Below are positions 35,267 to 43,836 of a DNA stretch of 64,000 bases, piece after piece. The stretch is from positions 1-64,000 of the forward strand of contig QCID01000001.1 in NCBI GenBank assembly GCA_003216895.1. Direction: 5' to 3'. The position numbers and the translations under genes are program-made. Under the pieces are notes generated by a model. The model searched no databases and was not told where the DNA came from. It worked only from the letters and a program-made list of their open reading frames with translations. Position 1 is the first letter of the stretch. Every line of letters begins with the position of its first letter. The stretch is from Prochlorococcus sp. AG-402-K04 (lineage in GTDB: Bacteria > Cyanobacteriota > Cyanobacteriia > PCC-6307 > Cyanobiaceae).

Positions 35267-37018
35267 TTAATCATCTGATTGAATTTGCTCTTTAGCTTTT
35301 TCCCTTTCCCACATGCTTTTATACAAACCGTCTTGCTTAATTAAGCTTTGATGATTTCCTTCTTGTACAATTTTCCCCTCGTTCATAACTAATATACGAT
35401 CACACGAAGCGGCAGCTGATAGTTGATGACTTATCATTAACACAGTCTTACTATATTGGCTTTTTATAGTTTGAAGAATTGCCGATGCAGTTTTATTGTC
35501 CACACTTGCTAAGGCATCATCAAGAACAATTATTTTTGAATCTACTAATAATGCTCTACTAAGAGCGGTTCTCTGCCTTTGTCCGCCGCTGAGAGTAATA
35601 CCTCTTTCCCCGACAAGTGTTTTGAAACCGTCTGGAAAACCTTTTATGTCTTCTGTCATTCGCGCTTCATAAGCTGATTCCTGAACTTTCTCTGTGGGAG
35701 CTTCTGGATTTCCGTATTTTATATTTTCTGAGAGTGTTTCTGTAAAAAGATATCCCTCTTGAGGAACCAAAGCGATAGTGCTTCTTAACTGTTGTAGCTT
35801 TATATCAGTAACATCATAGTCATCTAAAAATAAGGTCCCTCCGTCAATTTTTATCATTCGTCCTAAAGCTCTGGCTAGTGTTGTTTTACCGCAACCTACA
35901 GGACCAACTAAGGCAACAATTTCCCCTGGATTTATTCTAAAGCAAATTTTATCAAGTATTTTTCTAGGAGAGTCTTCATACTTAATAGATAAATTTTTTG
36001 CTTCTAATTTTCCTGAAATAGGTTTAGTTATTTTTACTGCCTTATCCTTATCTTTGATTGTTGGTTCATTGTTTAATAGCTCTTCTATTCTCTCTAAGCT
36101 TACTTGACCCAATTGAAAAGTATTGAGTGTAAAACCTAATAAGGCTGTTGGGAAAACCAGTCTTTCTACATAAAGAATTAAAGCTACTAAGCCTCCAACT
36201 GTTAGACTTCCATTACTTAATTGCCCACTTCCAATTGCGATAAGAAGAAGCAAAGATATTGATGATAAACCTTGAAGTAGTGGAAACAAAGTACTTGCAG
36301 TTCTTGCAAGGTTAATTGCAGCGTCTCTATATCTAATATTTAATTTATTGAATGCTTTTTGTTCAGCTTTTTCTTGACCATAAATTTTAATTGCGCTAAT
36401 GCCAGATAAATCTTCTTGGATTAATTCACTTAATTCTGATAATGCTTGTTGTTGCCTCTTTCTTTGTTTAACCATTCTTCCACCGAATAACCCAACGGTT
36501 CCAAGTAAAACTGGATATACAGATATGGAAAAAAATGTTAGAAGTGGATCGATTGTCAGCATCGCTGGCAATGTGAATGTGTATGCCAATAATGTGTTTG
36601 TAAGACTAAGAACCGTAAAACCAAGCAATCTTCTAATGTTTTCTAAATCACTTGTAGCTCTTGTGATAACTTCTCCAGTCCCTATAGTTTGAACCCACCC
36701 AGGATCCTGTTCCAACATACGATCAAATAATTTTTGTCTTAATGAAACTTCTACTTGTCTACCAACTCCAAATACCAGTTGCCGAGATATCAACCTTGCT
36801 CCTCCCATTATTGTTGCTAAGACTATTAACCACGTCGACTTATTCAAGACATATGAAAATGTAAACCCTTCTTTTAGATCATCAACGATATTTCTAACTT
36901 CCATTGGAATAGCTACACTTAGAATATTTACAAAAACCAGACAGAAAGACCCTATTATCAGCTTCCTCTTGTGTGGTCTCAAATAGTTTTTTATAAGATC
37001 TAGTCTTAATGCAGCCAT
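35267..37018 (-). CDS. ABC exporter half-transporter (MsbA/multidrug type)
   Basis: 583 residues. The N-terminal half carries about six membrane helices and the C-terminal half an ATPase. Walker A is GPVGCGKTT (372-380), the signature is LSGGQ (476-480) and Walker B is IIVLDDA (496-502). The usual catalytic Glu is replaced by Asp (D501), a feature of the degenerate partner in heterodimeric exporters such as BmrC/YheI-like proteins. No partner gene is adjacent. Substrate unknown. Confidence 0.92.
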   Translation of the reverse strand: MAALRLDLIKNYLRPHKRKLIIGSFCLVFVNILSVAIPMEVRNIVDDLKEGFTFSYVLNKSTWLIVLATIMGGARLISRQLVFGVGRQVEVSLRQKLFDRMLEQDPGWVQTIGTGEVITRATSDLENIRRLLGFTVLSLTNTLLAYTFTLPAMLTIDPLLTFFSISVYPVLLGTVGLFGGRMVKQRKRQQQALSELSELIQEDLSGISAIKIYGQEKAEQKAFNKLNIRYRDAAINLARTASTLFPLLQGLSSISLLLLIAIGSGQLSNGSLTVGGLVALILYVERLVFPTALLGFTLNTFQLGQVSLERIEELLNNEPTIKDKDKAVKITKPISGKLEAKNLSIKYEDSPRKILDKICFRINPGEIVALVGPVGCGKTTLARALGRMIKIDGGTLFLDDYDVTDIKLQQLRSTIALVPQEGYLFTETLSENIKYGNPEAPTEKVQESAYEARMTEDIKGFPDGFKTLVGERGITLSGGQRQRTALSRALLVDSKIIVLDDALASVDNKTASAILQTIKSQYSKTVLMISHQLSAAASCDRILVMNEGKIVQEGNHQSLIKQDGLYKSMWEREKAKEQIQSDD

Positions 37019-37092
37019 TCTTTTATTAATATGCCCTTTAGCCTAAGTAATATAAGCCCATGGACGTGAACAAAATCTAATTTTACTAATTT

Positions 37093-37404
37093 ATGAATGA
37101 CGCTCAAAGCCATCCTCTTTATTCAACAGATCGTGAAAATCTTGATCGTTTATGTGCCATAGAGTCCCCAACTTCTAATAATTTTGTTGAACTAGCTAGA
37201 TTAATTATTCGATATCAAGATTTCAGAGGCGCTGAAGATCTTAATTCTGATATGGAAAAATTATTAAAAAAATGGAACATTAATCGAAACAAGTTAGAGG
37301 AAACAACAAGAAAAATTTGGTCAGAGGGATTTCGGCCTACAAGTCATTCAAGTCCTGATAACGTCGGTTCTGGATTTGATACCTCAGACTCTTCTCAAGC
37401 TTAA
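37093..37404 (+). CDS. DUF3288 family protein
   Basis: 103 residues of the cyanobacterial DUF3288 type, with an opening HPLYSTDRENLDRLC that matches the family's H-P-x-Y-x-x-D-R pattern, followed by a helical body and a polar Ser-rich tail. Divergent from the ABC exporter. Confidence 0.75.
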   Translation: MNDAQSHPLYSTDRENLDRLCAIESPTSNNFVELARLIIRYQDFRGAEDLNSDMEKLLKKWNINRNKLEETTRKIWSEGFRPTSHSSPDNVGSGFDTSDSSQA

Positions 37405-37515
37405 TGTTAGGAAATTATTTTTTTATTTAAAGAACTTCTATAATTGATATATTAATGATTAAGTTAAAAAAATATTATGCCTGGAATGCTTAGCATTCTG
37501 GAAATTTTCTTATAA

Positions 37516-38553
37516 ATGACTCCATTAAATCCTATAACTTTTTCAGTAATTCTTGAATCACTTCTTTCAGGCAATGATTTAACTGAGGAGCAATCTAATT
37601 ATTTAATGAATTCGTGGGTCGAAAATAAAATTGAACCAGTTCAAACGGGAGCATTTTTATCGGCATTTAGAGCAAAAGGGGTTTCTGGTGATGAACTTTC
37701 GGCAATGGCAAAAATCCTTCAAGATGCCTCAATAACACCATCAGATTTGCCATCTTTTGATTTAGTTGATACATGTGGAACTGGTGGAGATGGAGCTAAC
37801 ACATTTAATATTTCTACCGCAGTTGCCTTTGTCTCAGCAGCTTTAGGAGTAAAAATTGCTAAACATGGTAATCGAAGTGCAAGTGGCAAGGTTGGATCAG
37901 CTGATGTATTAGAAAATTTAGGATTACCTTTAAATGTTTCTTCCGAAAAAGTTGTTGGAGCTTTAAAAAATTTAGGTATTACTTTTATCTTTGCTCCTTT
38001 TTGGCATCCTTCATTGGTAAATCTTGCTCCTTTAAGAAAAAGCTTAGGAGTTAGAACCATTTTTAATTTGCTGGGTCCATTAGTTAATCCACTTAGACCA
38101 AGGTCTCAAGTATTGGGAGTAGCTAAAGCAAATTTGCTTGATCCAATATCATTAGCTTTAAAAGGAATGGGGCTTAAAAGAGCAGTAGTGGTTCATGGCG
38201 CAGGCGGACTCGATGAGGCTTCACTAGCTGGCTCTAATCAATTTAGATTTTTAGATAAGGATGTTATTAGATCTGAAATTATAAACCCTAGTGATATTGG
38301 ACTTACTGAAATATCTAATGAATGTTTGAAAGGAGATGATTTGAAAACTAATTCTCAAATATTGATGTCTTTACTCAAGGGAGAAGGAAACAAGTATCAC
38401 AAAGAAGTTGTAGCTTTAAATACCGCTCTTGTTTTATGGGTATCAGGAGCTGAGGATGATTTGTCTCTAGGTGTCAAGCGTTCATTAGATTGTTTGAATA
38501 CAGATAAATCATGGCTCCTTTTAGAGCAGTTAAGAGATTTTTTAACCACCTAA
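37516..38553 (+). CDS. trpD: Anthranilate phosphoribosyltransferase
   Basis: 345 residues, catalysing the second step of tryptophan synthesis (anthranilate + PRPP). The PRPP-binding motif CGTGGDG is at 87-93, and the anthranilate/metal segments [18 protein letters not shown] and NLLGPLVNP follow. Full length and single domain. No other trp gene is adjacent. A short hairpin (GAATGC/GCATTC, 37484-37498) lies upstream. Confidence 0.95.
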   Translation: MTPLNPITFSVILESLLSGNDLTEEQSNYLMNSWVENKIEPVQTGAFLSAFRAKGVSGDELSAMAKILQDASITPSDLPSFDLVDTCGTGGDGANTFNISTAVAFVSAALGVKIAKHGNRSASGKVGSADVLENLGLPLNVSSEKVVGALKNLGITFIFAPFWHPSLVNLAPLRKSLGVRTIFNLLGPLVNPLRPRSQVLGVAKANLLDPISLALKGMGLKRAVVVHGAGGLDEASLAGSNQFRFLDKDVIRSEIINPSDIGLTEISNECLKGDDLKTNSQILMSLLKGEGNKYHKEVVALNTALVLWVSGAEDDLSLGVKRSLDCLNTDKSWLLLEQLRDFLTT

Positions 38554-38582
38554 TTCTTTTAACCTGATAAACCGTTTTTCTT

Positions 38583-39737
38583 ATGTTTTTTGATACTGAT
38601 AGTTCTGCAATATTGTTATTAGAGGATGGCACCTATTTTGAAGGAATATCTTTTGGTGCATTAGGTACTATCTCTGGAGAAGTCGTATTCAATACTGGTA
38701 TGACAGGATATCAGGAGGTGATAACTGATCCTAGTTATTATGGTCAGCTTATTACTTTTACTTATCCTGAGATAGGTAACACAGGTATAAATTTTGAAGA
38801 TAATGAATCATCACATCCCTCAGTTAAAGGTGTGATAGCTCGTCAAATATCAAAAAGTTCTAGTAATTGGAGACACAAAATTTCTTTTGATAGATGGTTA
38901 ATAGATGAAAATGTTGTTGGAATTCATGGAATAGATACAAGAGCACTTGTTAGACATCTAAGAGAGTCCGGTTCTTTGAATGGAATTATTTCCTCAGAAC
39001 CAAATTATTCAATAGCTGAATTATTTTCACTTTTAAAACAATCTCCTTCAATGAGTGGCCTAAATCTTGTCAATAAAGTAACAACTAAAAGCTCATTTAA
39101 AGTTAATACTAGCTGTACTGTTTTATTTGATAAGAGAATTAAAAATATTCAAACAATTCCCTACAAAGTTGTCGCTATAGATTTTGGGATAAAGCAATCG
39201 ATATTAGACCGATTAGTTGCTCATGGTTGTGAAGTTATTGTCTTGCCTTCAAATGCCTCAATATCCGATGTTTTATCTCTATCCCCTGAGGGAGTTTTTC
39301 TTTCTAATGGTCCTGGTGATCCATCCACAGTTGATACTGGTATTGAACTAGCTAAAAATCTAATTCAATATGAAAAACTTCCTGTTTTTGGAATATGTTT
39401 AGGTCATCAAATCCTTGGATTAGCACTTGGTGGGAAAACTTTTAAGCTTTCTTATGGACATAGAGGATTAAATCATCCATGTGGATTGAATGGAAAAGTT
39501 GAGATTACAAGTCAAAACCATGGTTTTGCTTTAACTTCAGAATCCTTAAATTCCGAAAAAATAAAAATCACCAGATTCAACTTAAATGACCAAACAGTTG
39601 CTGCTATTTCAGTAATAGATAGGCCTTTCTTTGGTGTTCAATATCACCCAGAGGCCAGTCCTGGACCTCACGACGCTGATCATCATTTTAATCATTTCGT
39701 AACCTTAATAGAAGAACGACGAAGAATCGTGGATTAA
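38583..39737 (+). CDS. carA: Carbamoyl-phosphate synthase small subunit
   Basis: 384 residues. The N-terminal domain is typical (DGTYFEGISFGALG), and a class I glutamine amidotransferase domain makes up the C-terminal half. The catalytic triad is C272 in GICLGHQ with H355 and E357 in QYHPEA. It delivers ammonia to CarB, encoded separately in this window. Confidence 0.96.
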   Translation: MFFDTDSSAILLLEDGTYFEGISFGALGTISGEVVFNTGMTGYQEVITDPSYYGQLITFTYPEIGNTGINFEDNESSHPSVKGVIARQISKSSSNWRHKISFDRWLIDENVVGIHGIDTRALVRHLRESGSLNGIISSEPNYSIAELFSLLKQSPSMSGLNLVNKVTTKSSFKVNTSCTVLFDKRIKNIQTIPYKVVAIDFGIKQSILDRLVAHGCEVIVLPSNASISDVLSLSPEGVFLSNGPGDPSTVDTGIELAKNLIQYEKLPVFGICLGHQILGLALGGKTFKLSYGHRGLNHPCGLNGKVEITSQNHGFALTSESLNSEKIKITRFNLNDQTVAAISVIDRPFFGVQYHPEASPGPHDADHHFNHFVTLIEERRRIVD

Positions 39738-39764
39738 TTTGGTTTCTATCACTACACTTCCATC

Positions 39765-40154
39765 ATGAAGTCACAGGGGACTAATCCCATAACTGAATTA
39801 CAACGACTTACTGTTTCTCTAAGAGGTGGTTTTAAACAACAAAATGGTTGTTTGGTGTTGAATTTCACTGGACAACTAGATGCCTATTCGGAGAAGCAAT
39901 TCACTACATATATCAATGAAGTTTTAGCTTCAAATCAACTATCAGTTGTGATTGATTTATCTAACATCGATTTCATTGATTCTTGTGGTCTTGGTGCAAT
40001 GGTTCAAGCAGCAAAAAAATGCACTCAGTCGAAAAGAGCATTTAATGTTGTTGGTAACCCTAGAGTGGTTCAAACAATTAAACTTGTTCGCTTAGAGGAA
40101 TTCCTTCATCTGGTACCTGATCTAAGTACTGCAATTGGTAAATTATCAGCTTGA
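39765..40154 (+). CDS. STAS-domain protein (anti-sigma factor antagonist type)
   Basis: 129 residues. The STAS core reads VIDLSNIDFIDSCGLGAMVQ, and the Ser in the DSCGLG loop is the usual phosphorylation site. The N-terminal extension is short. It could act in partner switching with an RsbW-type kinase, but no such gene is adjacent. The stop overlaps the mrnC start in a TTGA junction. Confidence 0.88.
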   Translation: MKSQGTNPITELQRLTVSLRGGFKQQNGCLVLNFTGQLDAYSEKQFTTYINEVLASNQLSVVIDLSNIDFIDSCGLGAMVQAAKKCTQSKRAFNVVGNPRVVQTIKLVRLEEFLHLVPDLSTAIGKLSA

Positions 40155-40549
40155 CTGACTGGATTCGTTCTCATAAACCAAGCATTTCTCCCGATGGCTT
40201 GGGACCTTTACAATTGGCTTGGTTAGGTGATGCTGTATGGGAAATGCATCAAAGGTTGCGATATTGCAGTAGTCCAATGCGTTCAAAGGATCTGCACAAT
40301 GCTGTTGTTAATGAGGTGAATGCTTCTAGCCAAGCAAGGGCAATCAGTAAAATCGAACCTTTTTTAACTGATGCTGAAAAGGACTTCCTTAGAAAAGGTA
40401 GAAACAAAGCAGGAAGAGGTCCTAAAAATGTAGATGCAGCCACATATGCAATAGCTACGGGATTTGAGACTATTGTTGGATGGTTGTTTTTAAAAAATCC
40501 AAATCGGCTTGCTGATTTATTCGATCTTCTTGATCGACCCATCAACTAG
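40151..40549 (+). CDS. mrnC: Mini-ribonuclease 3
   Basis: 132 residues with an RNase III catalytic domain without a double-stranded-RNA-binding domain, as in MrnC/MRNC proteins that mature 23S rRNA ends. The acidic signature is seen in GDAVWEMHQRLR and the later GRNKAGRGPKNVDAATYAIAT block. The start is a TTG overlapping the STAS gene stop. It lies just upstream of rlmB, and both act on rRNA. Confidence 0.9.
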   Translation: MTDWIRSHKPSISPDGLGPLQLAWLGDAVWEMHQRLRYCSSPMRSKDLHNAVVNEVNASSQARAISKIEPFLTDAEKDFLRKGRNKAGRGPKNVDAATYAIATGFETIVGWLFLKNPNRLADLFDLLDRPIN

Positions 40550-40566
40550 AAAATAGTTCTTATAAA

Positions 40567-41817
40567 ATGAGTTATCGTTTCAATAAAGACACAAGGAATT
40601 CAAAAAACTCTTCACTTAATAAACGAAGTAGTAATTATTCTCGTCAAGATAATGACTCCAAAAAGTCAAATTTTAATGATCGAAGAAGATCAAATTATAA
40701 AATCAATCGTTTTTCTTCTGATCAAGTAAATCAATATTCATCAGATAAAGAATCCTCTGAACGATCAAAAATTAGTAACCAGTCAAATTCAAACTACAGA
40801 GGATCAAATCGATTTGAAAGAAAATCGACAAACCCTTCATACAGAAATCAAAATTCTCAGGGAACTAACAACTACAGAGGATCAAATCGATTTGAAAGGA
40901 AATCGACAAACCCTTCATACAGAAATCAAAATTATAAGGAGACTAACAATTACAAAAGAGTCGAAAATAAAGAACCTCTTTCTTATTCGGAAACTTTTAC
41001 CAAAACGTTAAGTAATGATTTGATTTGGGGTCGTCATTCAACTGAGGCTGCTCTTTTGGGCGGAAGAGCAATTCATAGGATTTGGTGTACCTCTGAATTA
41101 CGAAGTACACCAAAGTTTTTTCAAATTCTTAAAGATTCAAAAGCTTCTGGGGTTTTAGTTGAAGAAGTTTCATGGTCCAGGCTTGGTCAGCTTACTAATG
41201 GTGCAGTTCATCAAGGAATAGTTTTACAAATTGCCGCATCAAAAACACTTGACTTGAAGAATTTAATCGATGCTTGCAAAGCATTTGGTGATTCATCATT
41301 GCTCTTGGCTTTAGATGGTTTAACTGATCCTCAGAATCTTGGAGCAATAATTCGATCGGCCGAAGCCCTTGGTGCTCAAGGATTAATCCTTCCACAAAGA
41401 CGCAGTGCAGGTTTAACAGGATCCGTTGCAAAAGTTGCTGCTGGAGCTCTAGAACATTTGCCGGTAGCAAGAGTTGTTAATTTAAATAGATCTTTGGAGA
41501 AATTGAAAGATGAAGGTTATACCGTTGTTGGCCTAGCGGAGCAAGGACCTTCAACTTTATCTGAGATCAAATTTGAAGGTCCTTTAGTAGTAGTTGTTGG
41601 GGCTGAAGACAAAGGAATTTCTCTAATAACTAGAAGGTTGTGTGACCAGTTAGTAAGGATTCCGCTTAAGGGAGTCACTACAAGCCTTAATGCATCAGTC
41701 GCTACGTCTATTTTCTTATATGAAGTAGCGAGATCTAGATGGATGCGCTCAATCACTGGACAAGATCCTTCTCCTAGATTATTGAAACCTCAGATTTCAG
41801 CTGAAAATAATAACTAA
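40567..41817 (+). CDS. rlmB: 23S rRNA 2'-O-ribose methyltransferase (SpoU family)
   Basis: 416 residues. The C-terminal part (about 150-400) is a SpoU-type knotted methyltransferase: LDGLTDPQNLGAIIRSAEAL, VVVGAEDKGISLITRR and LNASVATSIFLYEVARSR. The first 140 residues are a disordered Ser/Asn/Arg/Lys-rich extension with a 26-residue unit repeated twice. Such extensions are known to vary between strains and may bind rRNA. RlmB methylates G2251 in E. coli; this assignment is inferred. Confidence 0.9.
   Translation: MSYRFNKDTRNSKNSSLNKRSSNYSRQDNDSKKSNFNDRRRSNYKINRFSSDQVNQYSSDKESSERSKISNQSNSNYRGSNRFERKSTNPSYRNQNSQGTNNYRGSNRFERKSTNPSYRNQNYKETNNYKRVENKEPLSYSETFTKTLSNDLIWGRHSTEAALLGGRAIHRIWCTSELRSTPKFFQILKDSKASGVLVEEVSWSRLGQLTNGAVHQGIVLQIAASKTLDLKNLIDACKAFGDSSLLLALDGLTDPQNLGAIIRSAEALGAQGLILPQRRSAGLTGSVAKVAAGALEHLPVARVVNLNRSLEKLKDEGYTVVGLAEQGPSTLSEIKFEGPLVVVVGAEDKGISLITRRLCDQLVRIPLKGVTTSLNASVATSIFLYEVARSRWMRSITGQDPSPRLLKPQISAENNN
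40792..40932 (+). repeat. Tandem 78-base repeat in the rlmB N-terminal extension
   Basis: Two copies of about 63 nearly identical bases, starting at 40792 and 40870 with a 78-base (26-codon) period, encode the NYRGSNRFERKSTNPSYRNQ unit twice. The period is a multiple of three, so copy-number change would keep the frame. Confidence 0.9.
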
Positions 41818-42045
41818 TCTGTTTAAAATTTAAACCTGAAAAGATGCGTATATTTTTTATAGGTTTTTTAGGATATTGAAAAATTCATAATCAAATTATA
41901 TTGTTAATTACTTCACTCACAGGTTTTTATACTGAACTATTTTTGAGTTCAAATATATGTTTGATCATCAAGTGAACATAATTTTATTTTTTTATTTGAT
42001 AAAGATCTGTTTAAGAAAGTATAATAAATTAAACGCAGTTTATTT

Positions 42046-42276
42046 ATGGGTCCCATTAGGGCTCTTCGAAGCTTAGGTAATAGTTTTGGCTTGGCCTGGT
42101 GGGCTAAGGTTGAGACGATTCAACCTGAGGTAACTTATTGGTTTGGTCCATTTCTCACTCGTCGTAGTTTGAAAGTCAGTTTGAGTGGATTTGTTGACGA
42201 CCTTTCTGCAGAGTCACCTAAGAAAATAAATCATAGTTTAATTAGGTGTCGTCGTAACGAGCCTCTTACGTCATAA
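42046..42276 (+). CDS. DUF1816 / CpcD-like small protein
   Basis: 76 residues of the cyanobacterial DUF1816 type. The core [26 protein letters not shown] is diagnostic; related CpcD-type sequences are linker fragments of phycobilisome proteins. Prochlorococcus lacks phycobilisomes, so the role here is unknown. It stands alone, 28 bases upstream of gatA. Confidence 0.85.
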   Translation: MGPIRALRSLGNSFGLAWWAKVETIQPEVTYWFGPFLTRRSLKVSLSGFVDDLSAESPKKINHSLIRCRRNEPLTS

Positions 42277-42304
42277 GCTTGAAAATATTTTTTATAATTT
42301 AATA

Positions 42305-43765
42305 ATGACTTTTGCAGACTTACGCCAGAAATTGAAAAGTGGTGAAGTCTCCTCCAAAGAAATTGTTGAAGAAAAAATAAATCGAATAAAGGATCTAGAT
42401 CCAACTCTAAATTCCTTTTTAACTGTCAACTCTGATCAGGCTTTAAGTAATGCTGAACGTATAGATAAACAAATTGCCTCTGGCGCAAGTCTCCCTTTTT
42501 TGTCTGGAATACCATTGGCTATTAAAGACAATCTTTGTACAAAAGGTATTAAGACAACTTGTGCAAGCAAGATTTTGAGTAACTTTGTCCCCCCGTATGA
42601 GTCAACAGTCACTAAAAAGCTTTTGAACGCAGGAGCAATAATGATTGGTAAGACAAATATGGATGAATTTGCTATGGGAAGTTCTACTGAAACCTCTGCA
42701 TTTGGTCCTACTTTAAATCCATGGAATATAACAAAAGTTCCTGGAGGAAGTTCAGGTGGTAGCGCAGCTTCCGTCGCTGCAGGATTGTGTTACGGTTCCC
42801 TTGGATCTGATACTGGCGGCTCAATCCGACAGCCAGCCTCATTCTGTGGTGTTGTTGGTATGAAACCAACTTATGGTCGTGTTAGTCGATGGGGATTAAT
42901 AGCTTTTGCAAGTTCTTTGGATCAGGTTGGTCCATTTGCGAATAATGTTTCTGATGCAGCAGAAATCTTACAGGTTATTTCAGGCAAAGATGAGCTCGAT
43001 TCAACTACTGTTGATATTCCTGTTCCCAATTATTTAGAGAATCTTTCTAAGTCAATAAAGGGCATGAAGATAGGTTTAATTGATAACTGCTTTGAGCATG
43101 AGGGTTTAGCTATTGATGTTAAAGAATCAGTTCTTGGTGCTGCTTCGCTACTTCAAAATTTAGGTGCTGAGATTATTAATGTTTCTTGTCCTCGATTTAA
43201 TGATGGAATTGCGACATATTACGTAATTGCCCCATCAGAAGCTTCAGCGAATCTAGCTAGATATGACGGAGTTAAATATGGATTCCGCTCGGAAGATGAA
43301 CAAACTCTCATTGAAATGACATCCAAAAGTCGAGCAATTGGTTTTGGAAGTGAAGTTAAGCGAAGAATTCTTATAGGAACTTATGCCCTATCTGCTGGCT
43401 ATGTTGATGCTTACTATAAGAAGGCCCAGCAAGTTCGAACTTTGATACGTAGAGACTTCGATAATGCTTTCACAAAAGTAGATGTTTTGTTGGCTCCAAC
43501 AGCTCCAACTACTGCTTTTGGTTCTGGAGATAATATTGATGATCCTATGGCGATGTACTTATCTGATTTGTTAACGATTCCAGCTAATTTAGCTGGATTG
43601 CCTGCTATCAGTCTTCCATGTGGCTTTGATAAATCTGATTTACCAATAGGTTTACAGCTTATAGGTAATGTTTTTGAAGAAAGTAAGATTCTTCAAGTGG
43701 CTAGTCAATTTGAGAACGCTGCTGAAGTTTATAAAAATAGGCCTAAAACTGAATTCACATTATAA
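42305..43765 (+). CDS. gatA: Glutamyl-tRNA(Gln) amidotransferase subunit A
   Basis: 486 residues. The amidase triad is K74 in AIKDN, S149 in GGSSGGS and S173 in DTGGSIRQP, with the 75- and 24-residue spacing of the family. It is the ammonia-generating subunit of the GatCAB complex that converts Glu-tRNA(Gln) to Gln-tRNA(Gln). Full length. gatB and gatC are not in the window. Confidence 0.97.
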   Translation: MTFADLRQKLKSGEVSSKEIVEEKINRIKDLDPTLNSFLTVNSDQALSNAERIDKQIASGASLPFLSGIPLAIKDNLCTKGIKTTCASKILSNFVPPYESTVTKKLLNAGAIMIGKTNMDEFAMGSSTETSAFGPTLNPWNITKVPGGSSGGSAASVAAGLCYGSLGSDTGGSIRQPASFCGVVGMKPTYGRVSRWGLIAFASSLDQVGPFANNVSDAAEILQVISGKDELDSTTVDIPVPNYLENLSKSIKGMKIGLIDNCFEHEGLAIDVKESVLGAASLLQNLGAEIINVSCPRFNDGIATYYVIAPSEASANLARYDGVKYGFRSEDEQTLIEMTSKSRAIGFGSEVKRRILIGTYALSAGYVDAYYKKAQQVRTLIRRDFDNAFTKVDVLLAPTAPTTAFGSGDNIDDPMAMYLSDLLTIPANLAGLPAISLPCGFDKSDLPIGLQLIGNVFEESKILQVASQFENAAEVYKNRPKTEFTL

Positions 43766-43836
43766 AGGTTAAACCACTTTATGTGGTTCGTATAATTCTC
43801 GCTACACTACATGCAGCGTGGCTTTGTGCAATATAA

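Noticed and set aside
40249..40545. A minus-strand frame within mrnC
   Set aside because: It is antisense to mrnC, which has catalytic signatures.
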